Shown one piece after another: positions 24,711-36,830 of a stretch of DNA of 64,000 bases. Source of the DNA: Anadara kagoshimensis (taxonomy: Eukaryota; Mollusca; Bivalvia; Arcoida; Arcidae). Numbering within the stretch: position 1 is the stretch's first letter; each line of letters opens with the position of its first letter. Below the pieces are notes generated by a model. The model saw only the letters and a list, made by a program, of their open reading frames with translations, was not told the DNA's origin and did no database searches. The stretch covers positions 20,254,928 to 20,318,927 of the forward strand of contig CM037865.1 in the NCBI GenBank assembly GCA_021292105.1. The letters run 5' to 3'. The position numbers were made by a program, and so were the translations under genes.

Positions 24711-25126
24711 ACGCGTTGGTTTAAGAATTAAATAGAAAACGCTTCAGTAAAGTCCCTTACTCATTTTCGTTTGATTTTGTTCATTTCTTTTGAGCGAGGA
24801 CATTAAAAAAGAATTTTTATTGAAAATTTAAACTTATTTGCAAGCGTTAATTGTAATATGATTGTTCATTTTAACGTAAGTCTATTATTAAGCTGCAGAT
24901 TTTTGACATAATAGTGTTAATTTGCCGTCGACGTCAAATTGCTATTGTTCATAAAGAGGATTGGGTATTGGATAGTGCTATTGTATCTGGTTTGTTGTAG
25001 TCGATTTACGGATCACAGCAGTCTTAGTCTCTGGCTTAATGATTACAGTTTACTTGATAAATATTTCATAAACTAACCGCAATAGCTTTTTCATTTGGCC
25101 ATCAATTTTGACGCGGTTTTTTTCTA

Positions 25127-25578
25127 CCGTATAACTGGAAATTGTTGCGGTGTTAATTTTTTGCGATTTTATTAAAATATACCTATGTAAAAATCGCATT
25201 TTTAATTTTCGCGATTGAATGACTGAATATAATTAAACCGATGAGGCTGCCGATTATTATTATTATTTTTTTATATGATTAGTTGATGAGTATGAGTCTC
25301 TTAAAGTTGTCACGTGTAACATAATACCGCTTCTTGGGATATTAATAAATTAATTAAAATTTAATTTATTTGCAATTCAAACGACATGGTTAGATTTCAA
25401 ACGTAACAAAATAATGAATACAAATAGTCTTTCACAAAAGTTTAAACAACTGGAGGCCGTTCTAGTTATTGACCAATACTCTCGAATGCAAAAACTCATT
25501 CTTTTTTGCGATTTTATTTTTCGCTATTTGATTTTCATAGCGAAAATTAGATTACCGCGAAAATTTCCAGTTATACGG
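25127..25578. mobile_element. Inverted-repeat element with ACCGTATAACTGGAAATT arms
   Basis: The 18-bp left arm and its exact inverted copy near 25,560-25,577 bound about 450 bp of non-coding sequence with smaller internal inversions (GCGATTTTATT; CGCGATT). Copy A has the same element with a damaged right arm. MITE-like; superfamily unknown. Confidence 0.6.
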
Positions 25579-26566
25579 TATTGTGGTATAAGAACATTTT
25601 GCAATGCTAATTTTAACCAAACAAATTTTGTTACAGGTATTGTTTAACAAACATTATTTTTGTAAATAAAACTAGAACTGTCTCTTGAGAGCAAAATACC
25701 CCCGCTCTAACATATAGAAGGGTTTAATGTTTTTCTGCGACCTTGGTCTTTCCGATATGGCCTTGGTTCAAGGTCATAACACATCTATCTTTGGACTTTT
25801 TGGACAATCTAGATTTTTCTTGTGAAGTTTTATGACAGTCGTCTAAAGCAGCCATTGAGCCGACACGTTGAAACTAGTTTCTTGGGGTATGATTTAATTC
25901 CATCAATCCATTGATCACATTTTTATAAGGTTACATGAATCAGCTACACATCATGTATCTCCAGACTGCTGATCTAATTGTATAGAATACAGAATCTTGG
26001 GATCCATTGATAGTCCCACTCAGGAAAAGTTATGTTTATCAAAATTTCAAACATTATTTGTTAATATGTATCTATTCACGAATGCATTGTAAAAGGCATA
26101 AGGTTATCAAAGCAAAATGAAACTTTGAATAATCCGTCTTAAATTGATTCAGATATAATAAAAGATTTGAAATAAATAAATTCCAAATGATGACTATTTA
26201 TATTTTATTTGTTATTCATAGTTAGATAGCAAAAAACTAAAAGATATACATTCAAACATGTTTAATAACTTTAGTGCAGATATTTCATATTCTTATTCTT
26301 TATCAAAATTATGGTCGCCATCACAATATTGATGGTATCCAACACAAACATACCAGTCCATGTCTATCACTTATAAATTATGACTTCCTCGGGGCACTGT
26401 CTTAAACTTGTTATGACATAATTTTGAAATTTATCCCAAGAGATAACCGCAAAAATAGTTTGATACACTTTTAACACCACACTTATTTTGTACAGTGTAG
26501 GCTAAGTGGAGAATTGTAAAGTAAAAAAGGTTCTGTATCATATTTAGACTTGTACCTCATCTATGA

Positions 26567-26582
26567 CCCCCCCCCCCCCCCC
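26567..26582. repeat. C homopolymer
   Basis: Run of about 16 C where copy A (about 7,930) has only a short C-rich stretch (CGCCCACG). Confidence 0.85.
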
Positions 26583-29500
26583 ACGAAAAACTAAATACGA
26601 AACTATTACAAACGTGATTACTTCGACTTTCTTATTGTCAATTGACCTTTTCAATTACATTTATACCAGTTTTATATTTACAGACTAGACGGCCGGCCGT
26701 TTCAGAATACAATTCCTCATCTATACAATAATATATATATACCTGCTTGTCCTCGTTATGGGGTATTTGTTTCCCAATTAATACGCCATAGTACAGATTG
26801 TTTAAATAAACTTTATACAACGAAACAACCTGTATAGCATTCTGGCGTTGGAATCAAGTTCTATGATGTCCCTGTATCTATGACCAGGAATATATTTTAC
26901 GTTCCATAGTTCCATGGCCCTTTCATTCTCAATTTTGATGAGAAACGTAGGCGGGTGTACCTAGCTAAACTTATAATGATTACCCTTCCGGAAAAACCCG
27001 TCTTACTTACCAGGTAGAAATTCGAGTGTTTATCTTAATCTGTCAGTTTGTCAGATTTTACTTTACTTCGGTATTAATGAACATGGATTGGTTATTTGTT
27101 TTTGATTGCAATCTTTAAAACGGATGAAATGATATCCTTATTTTCAATAGAATATTTATTAATATTATTGAGATATATATCTGCGGTTCAGGTCTTCACA
27201 ATACAAAATATTACGTGATTTACAATCTCAAATAAAACTCTCGCCTGTATTAACATTGGACATATTAATATTAACAGTTAAAAAGATGAGTTGTAATAAT
27301 TGTTTAAAGTACTTACCTTTTCCGATGCGTCTATTACCGATAACATTTACTAAATAAACTGAGCATGATATGCTCTTATATATACATATATATGTTCTTG
27401 GAATCTACCGATTTCCACGTAATGCATAAATTAAAGATAATTCTACATTTCTCTAAAAATCTGATATCAACCTTAAACCTGATTTCAATACGTCGAAAAC
27501 AAATATTTCAGTAATAGTTATACATTTAACTTTGAAACAGGAAGTTAACTTTGTTTGCCTTTATATTTAGACGTATAATTTTAAATAACACTCGCGAAAC
27601 GATACATTTGAAGCTATATGACAACTGTCCGTTCGTTTTCTATGCAACAATAAACCTTCCTTCTGTCTGCTTATAGTGTAATTATTTCAATGTTAACATG
27701 CTATTGTTATGACTTTTGTTTTTTGTTTCTACCACGTGAACTTTATGCAGCGAAGAAAGCGCGGGATATTGCAATCTTATGATTTGAAGACCAGCACAAA
27801 ATTTCATGGTCATCCTTTTGCAAATAAACCGGGTTGTTTGTGGTTTAAATTATTGTCATAACGGATTTTATACTATTTATTTCACAAATCTAAGCAAAAT
27901 ATTTTAACTTTCTAATGTCAGAAATAAAAATAAAATGTACTTTGATTCTATAAGTTCGGAAATAAAAGGTTTGTTGTAAGTGTATTTAATGTTAATAACA
28001 AATATGCCACATGCACATACATATCAACAGATCAATAACAACAAAAAGTACTCGGACACATGTTTGCTATGTTTGTTTTGTATTACATAATTACATATAC
28101 CAGTTTTAATTTTACAGCACTAGACGGCAGTTTCGGAATACAATTCCTTATCAGTAGTGCTTGGACCAATATTATGAAACCAAAACTATTTTGTAGATGT
28201 TGAAAAGCTACCCAAAGGACAAAAATATAGTTTAACAAATTAAGCTAAGGAAATACTTTGCATGAGGGAGTATACCTTAGTTTTTGAGAAATTTCAATTT
28301 TTAACTTGCAGGAAATTTAGACAATTATAGTATTTTTGTGACAATAATACGAAATTCTTGCCTACTGAGTTGGTACAATAGATTAAAGATACAATGTACA
28401 TAAATAAATTGCAAAAATAGAATTCAGTCAAAGCTCATATTAATAATTATTCTAGTGTTCAACTAGGCAAGTTGATAAAAAAGTTATTAAAACTTAATTT
28501 GCCAGTTTTTATTTTTTAATTAACTTTGAGATTGTGATTTGGACATGGATAAGTGTGTTTTATTTTTAATATTATTGTATTCTTATGCATTCTAACCATG
28601 AATATACATATTAATGTTGTCTCGGCTTTAAACATAAATTATTTACTCTATCGGATGAAACATTTTAAGTTTTTTTAAAACAATGTTATCCATTGACTTA
28701 AACTAAAACTGTCTTTTGAAAGCCAAATACATCCTGACCCCTAAATTTATTTTTTTCTGTACACCTTTAGACCATGAAGATTATTCATGTGAAGTTTTAT
28801 GACAGTGGTTCAAAGCAACTATGAGATATTACCTGGACACGATTTTACACGGACAGACAGACAGATAGACAGACATGGCGATTCCTATATATCTCCCTGA
28901 AAATTGTTTGCAGAAGTATAAATATAGTGTGTTCAGATATATAGTACGTTTCATATCAATGATCAATCTGTTATTATGTGGATCAAGAACATGCCTTAAA
29001 AAAATATATCTTGCAAGTAATACGTTCTTGTTTTGACTCGATATAAATGTTGTTGTGCTGATTTAGATTAATATTTATATTCACGCCTAATCAATAACAA
29101 TTGGCACTCAGACATAGTTAGAATTGTATTCCGATCCGTAAGATTACACATGAATGATATACTAGTAATCATTTAAATACCTGTGACCACAACTTTACAT
29201 TTTTACATCATTCGTCGTCATGCAATTTGGACTGGCTATTATTTTATTTATACTATAAAAGAAGGATGACATTTCTTATATTTACAGTCTTCAATTTAAA
29301 AAAAAGCTAAATACGAAATACTTTGTATTTTAAAACATTTAAAACATTTAAAACATTTAACTTTGATTTTGCCCCTTCACCCACCGTCAGAAAAGTGGCA
29401 GCGCCCACAACCATGGTCGAATCACAATTCAGAAGCAAAAACGATAACAAAAAATAGTTCTTCCACTCATCATAAGTTTTATGTATACTACTTCGAGAAA

Positions 29501-30144
29501 ATCAAAATTTCGTGATAAAAAAGCACGTCTACTTTGATTAACTGTTGCACAATATAACATTCCTCATTGTTTTTAAAGTCAAATTTTTCCTTTTGATTGT
29601 AATGTATTCTAACGCCATGATTTGACGTAACAAGTCAATGAAGTATTTACATGATGATGTCAATTATTATCTATAACTTTGTAACATACAATTGCTCAAA
29701 ATGTGTTATAGAAGGAGTAACAATTACAATTGTAAACGTATTATTATTTACAATACGAATGTATTTCTCTTCGATGAACTATGCAGAAGCAATTGTATTT
29801 CTATTCCCTTTGACATACAATTGGGGTCATGACCCTTGATGCGTATGCATTTTTCCACAGGATGACGTTATGTGATTGTCTTTTGATTATGACGTCACTT
29901 AAGTTCAAGTGTACGCTGATCTTGCAGATACATGAACAGGTATAGAAGAAAAAGTACCAAGAGTTGGAGCAAATATAAGCACAAAATATTCATTGAAAGA
30001 AAGAATTGTAAACATAAGAAATGACATTTCCGCATATTTAGTCCCAGAACTCATACAGGTTTATTTAACTTGCATTTGCCAAAAGGTCTGAAGCTTGTTA
30101 TTGAAAGGCGATTATCAGTAAAATATGAAAATGCGTTTCTTGCA

Positions 30145-30800
30145 AAATTCAGTCTGGAAATTTTTCGTAAATTCCAGTTTTAAGAGCACTTGAATGTATT
30201 TGTCAAAAAGATGTATTTAAAGTAGGGGAACTAAATCGTAATTATATGCACATTTAATAGCAATAGATACCCATAACATGTGGTATCATTCTAAAGGTTA
30301 TTAATAATTCAATGTTACATGATAAAATATTTTTCAATATGACGTCACTATATACAAATTGATGCCATGTTAATTTAAAATCAAAAAATAGTGAAAAGCT
30401 ATTTCAATCAGATACAAATTTCTCCGGTTAACCTATTGTGTGTGTTGTCATTAATTTTTGTTTTAAAATAATTATTGTCTGGACATTTTTTGTAAATTCC
30501 TGTTTTAAGAGCACTTGAATGTATTTGTCAAAAACACGTATTTAGGGTAGGGGAACGGAATCGTGATTATATAAACACTTAATAGCAATAGATGCCCATA
30601 AAATGTGGTGTCACTCTAAAGGTTATTGATAAATCAATGTTACATGATAAAATATTTTTCAAAATATGACGTCACTAGATAAAAATATGATACCATGTTA
30701 ATTTAAAATTAAAAATAGTGAAAAGCTATCAGATACAAATTTCTCCGGTTAACATATTGTATGTGTTGTCATTAATTTTTGTTTTAAAATAATTATATAC
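30145..30800 (+). repeat. Local tandem duplication of about 326 bp in copy B
   Basis: The block beginning GTCTGGA.ATTTTT.GTAAATTCC near 30,150 recurs from about 30,477. Both copies contain a CRE-type palindrome and the run AATTTAAAAT-AAAAATAGTG. Copy A has one equivalent (11,640-11,930). The two copies differ noticeably, so the duplication may be old, with one unit lost from copy A. Confidence 0.7.
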
Positions 30801-31374
30801 CCTCTGCTATTGATATTCTATAACCTTGATGAGTAATTATCTGAGGATTATAATATTTTCTATCACAGAAAAGATGTACCCATTTCTACCGCAGGGTTAA
30901 TTTTTAGGGTAGGGAAACACTATCATGATTTAACCTCATAACTTATATATTACTAGTATCCCATCACGTGTGGTATCAAATTGAAGATATTTTAATATAC
31001 TATCCTATTATGCATCAACTTTTCCCTTCATCGAATTTGGCACGCGCCGCACTATCTTGCATTACCTCTTGAAATATCGTGATCAGAATGTCATTTCTTA
31101 ATTATTATGGGAGAACAGAACTTTTTTTTCTTGACTTGACCAAATTAAAACTCGACCCGATACAAAGAATTGTACATAAGCACTGTGCACATGATTTTTA
31201 TCTAACATCTACGACTAGCTTTTTAGAAAAGAATAAAAACAACACATGTAAAAAACATTTACCACAGAAAGATGCTGATCTATGTCATGACATATGTTCT
31301 GTAGTAATGACGTCATTTTACAATGTTTACATTTGACAAATCTAAGACACAATGTCACAACAAGGTGACAGAAA

Positions 31375-31520
31375 TTTTGCCTTTTTAAGTTCGCTCAGAG
31401 CGATGTACAGGATATCGATTTCAGGTATCTTCTGGAGGATTCCCTGACTTTCTTTTCTAAATGCTGAGCACTACGCGAAAGAATAGTCGCTGTCTGTTTT
31501 CAAGTCCTTTTCATGCTCCG
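31375..31520 (-). mobile_element. SINE fragment, minus orientation, copy B
   Basis: Counterpart of 12,500-12,640, with CTTTCTTTTCTAAATGCTGAGCA shared in style with the SINE at 45,001-45,310 (TTTCATTTCTAAATACTAAG). Confidence 0.45.
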
Positions 31521-32035
31521 GCAATCAAGGAAAAATTGTCGTTGCTTATTATGTGAGAGGTCATTGCTAGATCAGTCTAAAGTAATAGCAATTGTTCTTT
31601 TGTCAATTTGTCAAGCACTCATCAGTTAGAAATAAAAGTCGCAAAACCCCTAGATGAATTCATTTTAGAAATAACTTGTTTGTTGTGGTTTTTCATTGCT
31701 AAGCTATTTATGATAGAATTGTCCCTTCCAAAATCTTGTTTATATCACCGTAAACCACAACAAATTGGAAGTTATTTCTTAAGTGTATTTACAATGTTAT
31801 TTATTATTTTTTCTTCTTAGAATTTACAAAAGAACAATCATTTAATATTAGAAATAATTGTTTTCATTTCTTATCCACTGGTTTTGTCGGTAAATGGAAC
31901 AACCCCATTTAACACAGCCTTTTCCGACGTCATTTCATCACTTCAACGCATTTAGCCTCGCCTCAATGACGTCACAATAGAACTCAAACCAAAATTAGAC
32001 AAGAGGTTGACAGGTGATGCTAACTGAAATGTAAT

Positions 32036-32639
32036 GGTTATTCTTGTCAGTAAGTTTATGTAAGAAAAAATCAGCAGATACATTACGTAAACCTGATAAT
32101 TAATGTGTTTAACAAGAAATCATCAGTACTGGAACTTGATAGTGTCAAAATCTCTAGATATACTCAAAATAATGATTTAAAATATTTTTTCAACAATACT
32201 GTTTTGCCCTGACCTTTGACCTTGTAGAAAATGTTTATTTTCAAATTTCCAAAAAATAGCTAAAATAATAGATATAATACAACAACCACATGAACTAATC
32301 AAAATGAATTTACTTAATCGATACTGTCAGTTTCGGTGGATTGGAAGACATGGACGTTTAAGGTTATAAAGTCAGACACGGTCAAACGTCGAGCCATTTT
32401 CAGCTAACACAACAACGATAGTCTTTTAAGAGTTGTCGTTCTTGTACCACTCAATCGATCTGCATAATGACTTTACTCTGGAAGATAGTCCTGCGAAGGG
32501 ACATTAAAATCAAATATTTGTTTGCGTTTCTAAACAAAGCTATTTCGTTCCAACGCAATAGTTTTATGCTCTCTGCAAAAGTATTTTGTTTCCACGCAAG
32601 CGGGACAGGTCAATGTTTTTTGCCTATAGAATGTTCTTA
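32036..32639. other. Single-copy non-coding stretch
   Basis: It lies beyond the end of the segmental duplication. No open frame, repeat or family is recognised. Confidence 0.5.
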
Positions 32640-33053
32640 TTTTTAATTCAGCATCTTATTGAAATCGGCGACAAAGTGACATGAAAAACAATTATACAGA
32701 GTATTCACGCGAAAATTATCGTTTACTCATGCTCAAATGAACAAGCTATAGCCTTGAGACTCTAGAGAAGCCAAATATCACATATTTTTCTCAATAATTA
32801 GTTTCTGAGAAAGTTGTTTCAGTTTTTGCACCCTAGGTCACCTTACCCTAGTTTTGATGGCAATAGCAACGCCACAAACAAATCTGAATTGCACCGGCCC
32901 CTTAATATTTCTGGTCAAGTATGTTTGAAGTCTGTCTAATATTTTCAGAAAAGAAGTTGAAATTACATGTTAACGACGCACACACTCACACGCATGCACA
33001 TAAACCCGCTGCATTACGCCATAAGCTTATATTGGCCTTTGATGAGCTAAAAT
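32640..33053 (-). mobile_element. Helentron-like element fragment (5' part), reversed
   Basis: Read on the minus strand from 33,053, it begins TTTTAGCTCATC and follows the first 350 bp of the plus-strand element at 60,912-62,470. Shared parts are the GTGTG-rich track, CGTCGTTAAC, the AATTTAGATTTGTT-like block, the GGTCAAGGTGACCTAGGG-like block and the GGCTTCTCTAG block. The internal tandem units and the 3' hairpin end are missing. Confidence 0.75.
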
Positions 33054-33444
33054 ATAATGTATACTAAGTTACAAAAATAGGAAATGGTGCACAAGAAATC
33101 AAAGATTTGAAATCAAAAAAGCAATGCGCTGCTCGAACAACATATATTGCGCAGGCAAATCTGTTTTCGCCATTAGTGTATTAGGAGCATATCTGTATGG
33201 TATGAATGAATTTGTTTCTCGAAACTCATGCTAAAATTCTTGGCAAACTCAATATATTTATATTGTATACTTAAAAGGTCAGAAAAATACTTAAATAAGG
33301 CGTTCAGTATTGTTCTAAATAAACATGCGAATAAGAAAAAAAAGACAAACTGATCAGTAAGGAAACAAACAACGTTCAGAAGAGTCGTGAAATTTGTCAT
33401 CAGTCAAAAGTCAGGCAGATTATTTACCAGGCACTTGATGGTAT

Positions 33445-33502
33445 TGTCAAATACCACTTTTTAATTTAATCATAAAATACATTTAAAAAGTGGTATCTGA
33501 CA
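33445..33502. mobile_element. 58-bp palindromic element with GTAT target duplication
   Basis: Starts TGTCAAATACCACTTTTTAA and ends with the near inverse (GGTATCTGACA). It is flanked by GTAT at 33,441-33,444 and 33,503-33,506. A unit of the same length lies at 62,290-62,347 in reverse orientation. It cannot encode anything; it would have to be mobilised in trans. Confidence 0.75.
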
Positions 33503-33506
33503 GTAT

Positions 33507-35002
33507 GAAGAAACAATAATTACATTTTCATCAAGTAATAGGCGGTAGTTTTGATGCTAAATTCACCTGACATCTAAGCGCAACTAGAATCATACATGTT
33601 TTAAAAGCATTACATGTCGTCTAAACACCCCATTTATGACATGAAAACATCTCATGGTTGTGTCACGAGACTGCATACTTTCAAAATCCAAATCGGTGTG
33701 TATTCGGTGTTGAATTCAGCCGAGGTCAATATTTATTTTTCCGGTGAATATGACACCATATACAACCACTAAAATGTCCATAACTGTTTTATTATATAAT
33801 TTAGCCACTGTGGCACTTCGGTTGACAATGTTTTCTCAAACCTGTGACCAGGCAATCTAACTATTTAACCGATGTCAGATTCCCCTGCTTACCCTTGTTG
33901 AGACCGGCAGATCGTACTAAAATCTGACTTTTTTAAATCTGATTCTATGAAAACATAAATGGCATTCTGGACGAGACACAATCAATTATGCCATAACGTC
34001 AAAGTTCTATGAAAATAAATAACAAGCATCCCGAATTAGACATAATCACTTGCGCACACTTATTTGATAACGTTCTATCATTTTACGGTGAACGTCAACA
34101 AAAATCGATGACGTACACCGAATTTGATATTCACCGGAATATCTGTGGTATATCATGCGAGATCCAATGGTTACGTGCTACCTTTTTAGTCAATCATAAA
34201 GATGGAATGTATTAATTATATAATAATATACAATATTATATGTTGGCGACCTGGTTTCAGTGTTTTACTTCAGTGTTCGAAGTACATCATAACGAAGAAT
34301 AATTCAACAAACCCTAGCTGAATATTCGTATATATACTGAGCGTAGATCTATAAAGATACTGTCAAAATACGGCTGAATGTTCTAAAACTGGTTATTCGA
34401 AAAGAATATACGTTTAACTTCGTGTAAGCGTGATCAATCCACAAACTTCGTGAAAGCGTGATCATTTTTTTTAATTTGACAAAATAGACAAATTACAGTA
34501 TGTAATGACATGAGCATAGGCGAACAAAGTATCTGTTTTAATAAAATTCTAATGGATACAGAAAATCCGTGTGTAAAATGTGCTAATTTTGTTGATTAAT
34601 AAATTTAAATTAGCGACAGCAATAAAGTGAAAGCGTGATAAACCCGAATAGTTTGAGCGTTCGACGGTAAGTTGACCTTAGTTTTGTATGATAGGGCATG
34701 GATTTGAAAATATATTGTAGCCTACAGAAGATGTATAAGTGCATTTCGACACTTCGACACTGTTTTGATTAAGTTAGATATTAGGTCTACTTACCGTCAA
34801 AGCGAGCGTTTTCAACTAGAAGCGGGATCAACATAAGTCACGTGATTGTCCCCCGTGCTGACTCACGCTTTATGGGTTACAATTACTCTAATATAAAAAA
34901 AATCACTGTATATATTGCCATCAGATCAAAGTCGACCTTATAATCTAGTATACAGTGTTTACATATTTTCGACCAGTTTAATTATTGTTGTAAATAGGTA
35001 AC
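33507..35002. other. Non-coding, unassigned
   Basis: No gene is recognised. Two features recur within it: ACTTCGTG.AAGCGTGATCA twice near 34,420-34,465, and a short inverted pair around GAGCGTTCGACGGTAAGT (34,656) and ACTTACCGTCAAAGCGAGCG (34,788). The short open frames look random. Confidence 0.45.
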
Positions 35003-35207
35003 TGATCAACAAATTCTGGGCAAAATGTTTTTGTATCCAAGAAGGTAAGTTGAGTAATGGTGTTTAACGTCCCAGTCAGAATATATCACGTATATCGAGA
35101 CGTCGCTAGCTATAGGTGAATGTGCAGAACTTTTCCCGGTACGTTGCGCTGATGGCATTATACTGAAGGGTTCTTTGGCTTGCCTAGCCCACCGTGACAC
35201 GTGTAAT
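35003..35207 (-). mobile_element. SINE, 3' part, minus orientation
   Basis: Contains the conserved SINE tail of this genome (reverse complement of a GGTGACGTCTCGATAT-like block and of GACTGGGACGTTAAAC) and the CACGGTGGGC-AGGCAAGCC block. The head is missing where it meets the gypsy LTR at 35,208. Confidence 0.65.
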
Positions 35208-35422
35208 GTTAAACGACGACTCGAAGACAGCTCAACTTGTAGAACTTATATTGAGAGTCATTACAAAGGTGTGGCCCGGTTAGAACATGGCCGACTAACT
35301 AAAAGCATGGTTATCTAATTAACATAAATGACGTTGTACACATGTATCAGTAAGGGACATAACTCAATGTATTAAAACTAACCTCGTACCTATATATCAT
35401 GTAGCACTATAATATTACAACA
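35208..35422 (-). repeat. Probable 3' LTR of the gypsy element
   Basis: On the minus strand the sequence after the integrase region reads CAAGGGGA, a polypurine tract (35,423-35,430). Then comes TGTTGTAATATTATAGTGC, and it can be followed to GTCGTCGTTTAACA at 35,208, giving TG...CA ends and about 215 bp. No second LTR was found to the right, so the distal boundary is inferred. Confidence 0.5.
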
Positions 35423-35797
35423 TCCCCTTGTTGAAATGTAGTCACTGTAACTAAATGAAAAAGTCGCTCTGTAACTATAAATCAAAGTGTCTCTGAGCAA
35501 TGAAGTACTAAACTTAGAAGCTCTTAATATAATTATTCACTGTGTCCATGTTTACATAAAGTTACACTCATAATGTCCAAAATCATAACTAACATAACAC
35601 TTGTAACTCTGAACTAACACATATTTTGTGTAATTAAACAGAATAGTGTTTTAAACAAAGTAATACAAGAACTGACGGATATGTTACATAGATTCAATAA
35701 CATTGTGTTTAACAACACTGCCTGATTTGGTTACATAGGGTTTATCACATTTTGGTGATGCTGGACAATTGACAACAGGTTGTTGTGATTGTATACC

Positions 35798-36340
35798 TTA
35801 ATTGTCAACCAATGGTTGCTTGATAGCAGCCTGTTCAGCTACTGAAGGCGTTACAGACTCCTGAGCCATAGAAAGTGAATGGTCCAGTTCTGAAGTTTTT
35901 GGCTCAAATTTTTCATTTGTTTTAATAAGATGCCTTCGATTCATTTGTTTTGTACCACCATCAGCAGTCTGAACAGTAAACGACCTATGGTCATTTTCCT
36001 GCAAACAAAAAGCAGGGTTCCATAAATCATTAACACGAACAACATCACCTGTATGAACATTAGGGAGCGGTTTTGAACCTCTATCGTACAGTTTCTTGGT
36101 AGTCTGTTCCTCTTTGAGCATTCGATCACACACGAGTTCATGCTCTATACTTAAAGGTTTTAACGCAGTGTTAGTAACTGGCAATATTGATCTCAATGAC
36201 CGATTCATTAATAACTGCGATGGAGAGTAACCTACTTGTAGCGCAGTTGTACGGTATTCCAGTATACTTATATAAGGATCTCTGCGATCAGAGCGTGCCT
36301 TACTTAGTATTCGTTTTACTGTCTGAACAGTACGTTCTGC
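35798..36340 (-). pseudogene. Gypsy integrase, C-terminal part
   Basis: From about 36,345 downward the minus strand reads PQSNGLAERTVQTVKRIL, which includes the catalytic glutamate region of the integrase core. It continues through YRTTALQVGYSPSQLLMNRS into a basic C-terminal domain with GDVVRVNDLW (35,798-36,208 open). This part normally binds viral-like cDNA ends and tethers to chromatin. It is separated from the N-terminal part by a frameshift. Confidence 0.75.
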
Positions 36341-36347
36341 GAGTCCA

Positions 36348-36707
36348 TTAGATTGGGGATATATAGTGGACTTGATGTAATATGCTCAAAGTTCCATTCG
36401 TTGGCAAAAGCGATGAGCTCGAAAGCATTTCAACTTCAAAGAAGCGACTGTAGTAGTCAACAACGACTATGTATTCACGATTGTTCCATGTGAACAGGTC
36501 GGACGCTACTACTTGCCATGGTAAACGTTGTACTTCGTGTGACATCATAGGCATTTTAGCATTACTATTTTGCCTTTCCAAGCAAGTATTACATTGAGTG
36601 ATGTAATTTGGAATATCGGTAGCGATATTTGGCCAAAACATAACTTCACGTGCACGCTTGATGCATTTCTCGACACCCATGTGTCCATAGTGCAGTTTTT
36701 CAACCAT
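36348..36707 (-). pseudogene. Gypsy integrase, zinc-binding domain and start of core
   Basis: A 119-codon block with an HHCC zinc finger (LHYGHMGVEKC ... CNTC) and the first catalytic aspartate in VVASDLFTW, followed by YIVVVDYYSRFFEVEML. The next stretch is out of frame. The segment that should hold the second catalytic aspartate (the SDNG-type motif) is not found, so about 90-100 bp appears to be deleted. Confidence 0.8.
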
Positions 36708-36830
36708 TGTTGATCGGAGCGGTATCAGGCTTCGAGATCTTTTTAGTATAACACCATTCTCGACAGCGAGTTCGTCACGATAATTGAATTATTCCTTTAA
36801 TATTGCTGGACAATCCTTATAGTTATCTGG

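Larger units (their letters stand above)
29880..31980. promoter_or_regulatory. Cluster of perfect TGACGTCA palindromes, copy B
   Basis: Perfect sites at 29,890-29,897, 30,340-30,347, 30,666-30,673, 31,308-31,315 and 31,967-31,974. All copy A sites are retained; the extra one comes from the local tandem duplication. Confidence 0.35.
14101..32035. repeat. Large segmental duplication, copy B
   Basis: Second copy of the 13-kb unit, direct orientation. It is interrupted by the LINE insertion at 15,204-21,164 and resumes at 21,165 exactly where copy A continues (about 1,058). It has its own 0.9-kb stretch (23,810-24,710) where copy A has 1.8 kb of different sequence. It also carries a local tandem duplication at 30,145-30,800 that is single in copy A. 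Similarity ends near 32,035, after the shared stretch ending at 13,155 in copy A. Confidence 0.9.

Noticed and set aside
29651-29839. 62-codon frame in copy B
   Set aside because: The matching copy A sequence (about 11,145-11,330) has indels that break the frame, so there is no sign of protein-level conservation.
34009-34215. 68-codon frame as a gene
   Set aside because: Short, no recognised motif, and surrounded by stops.
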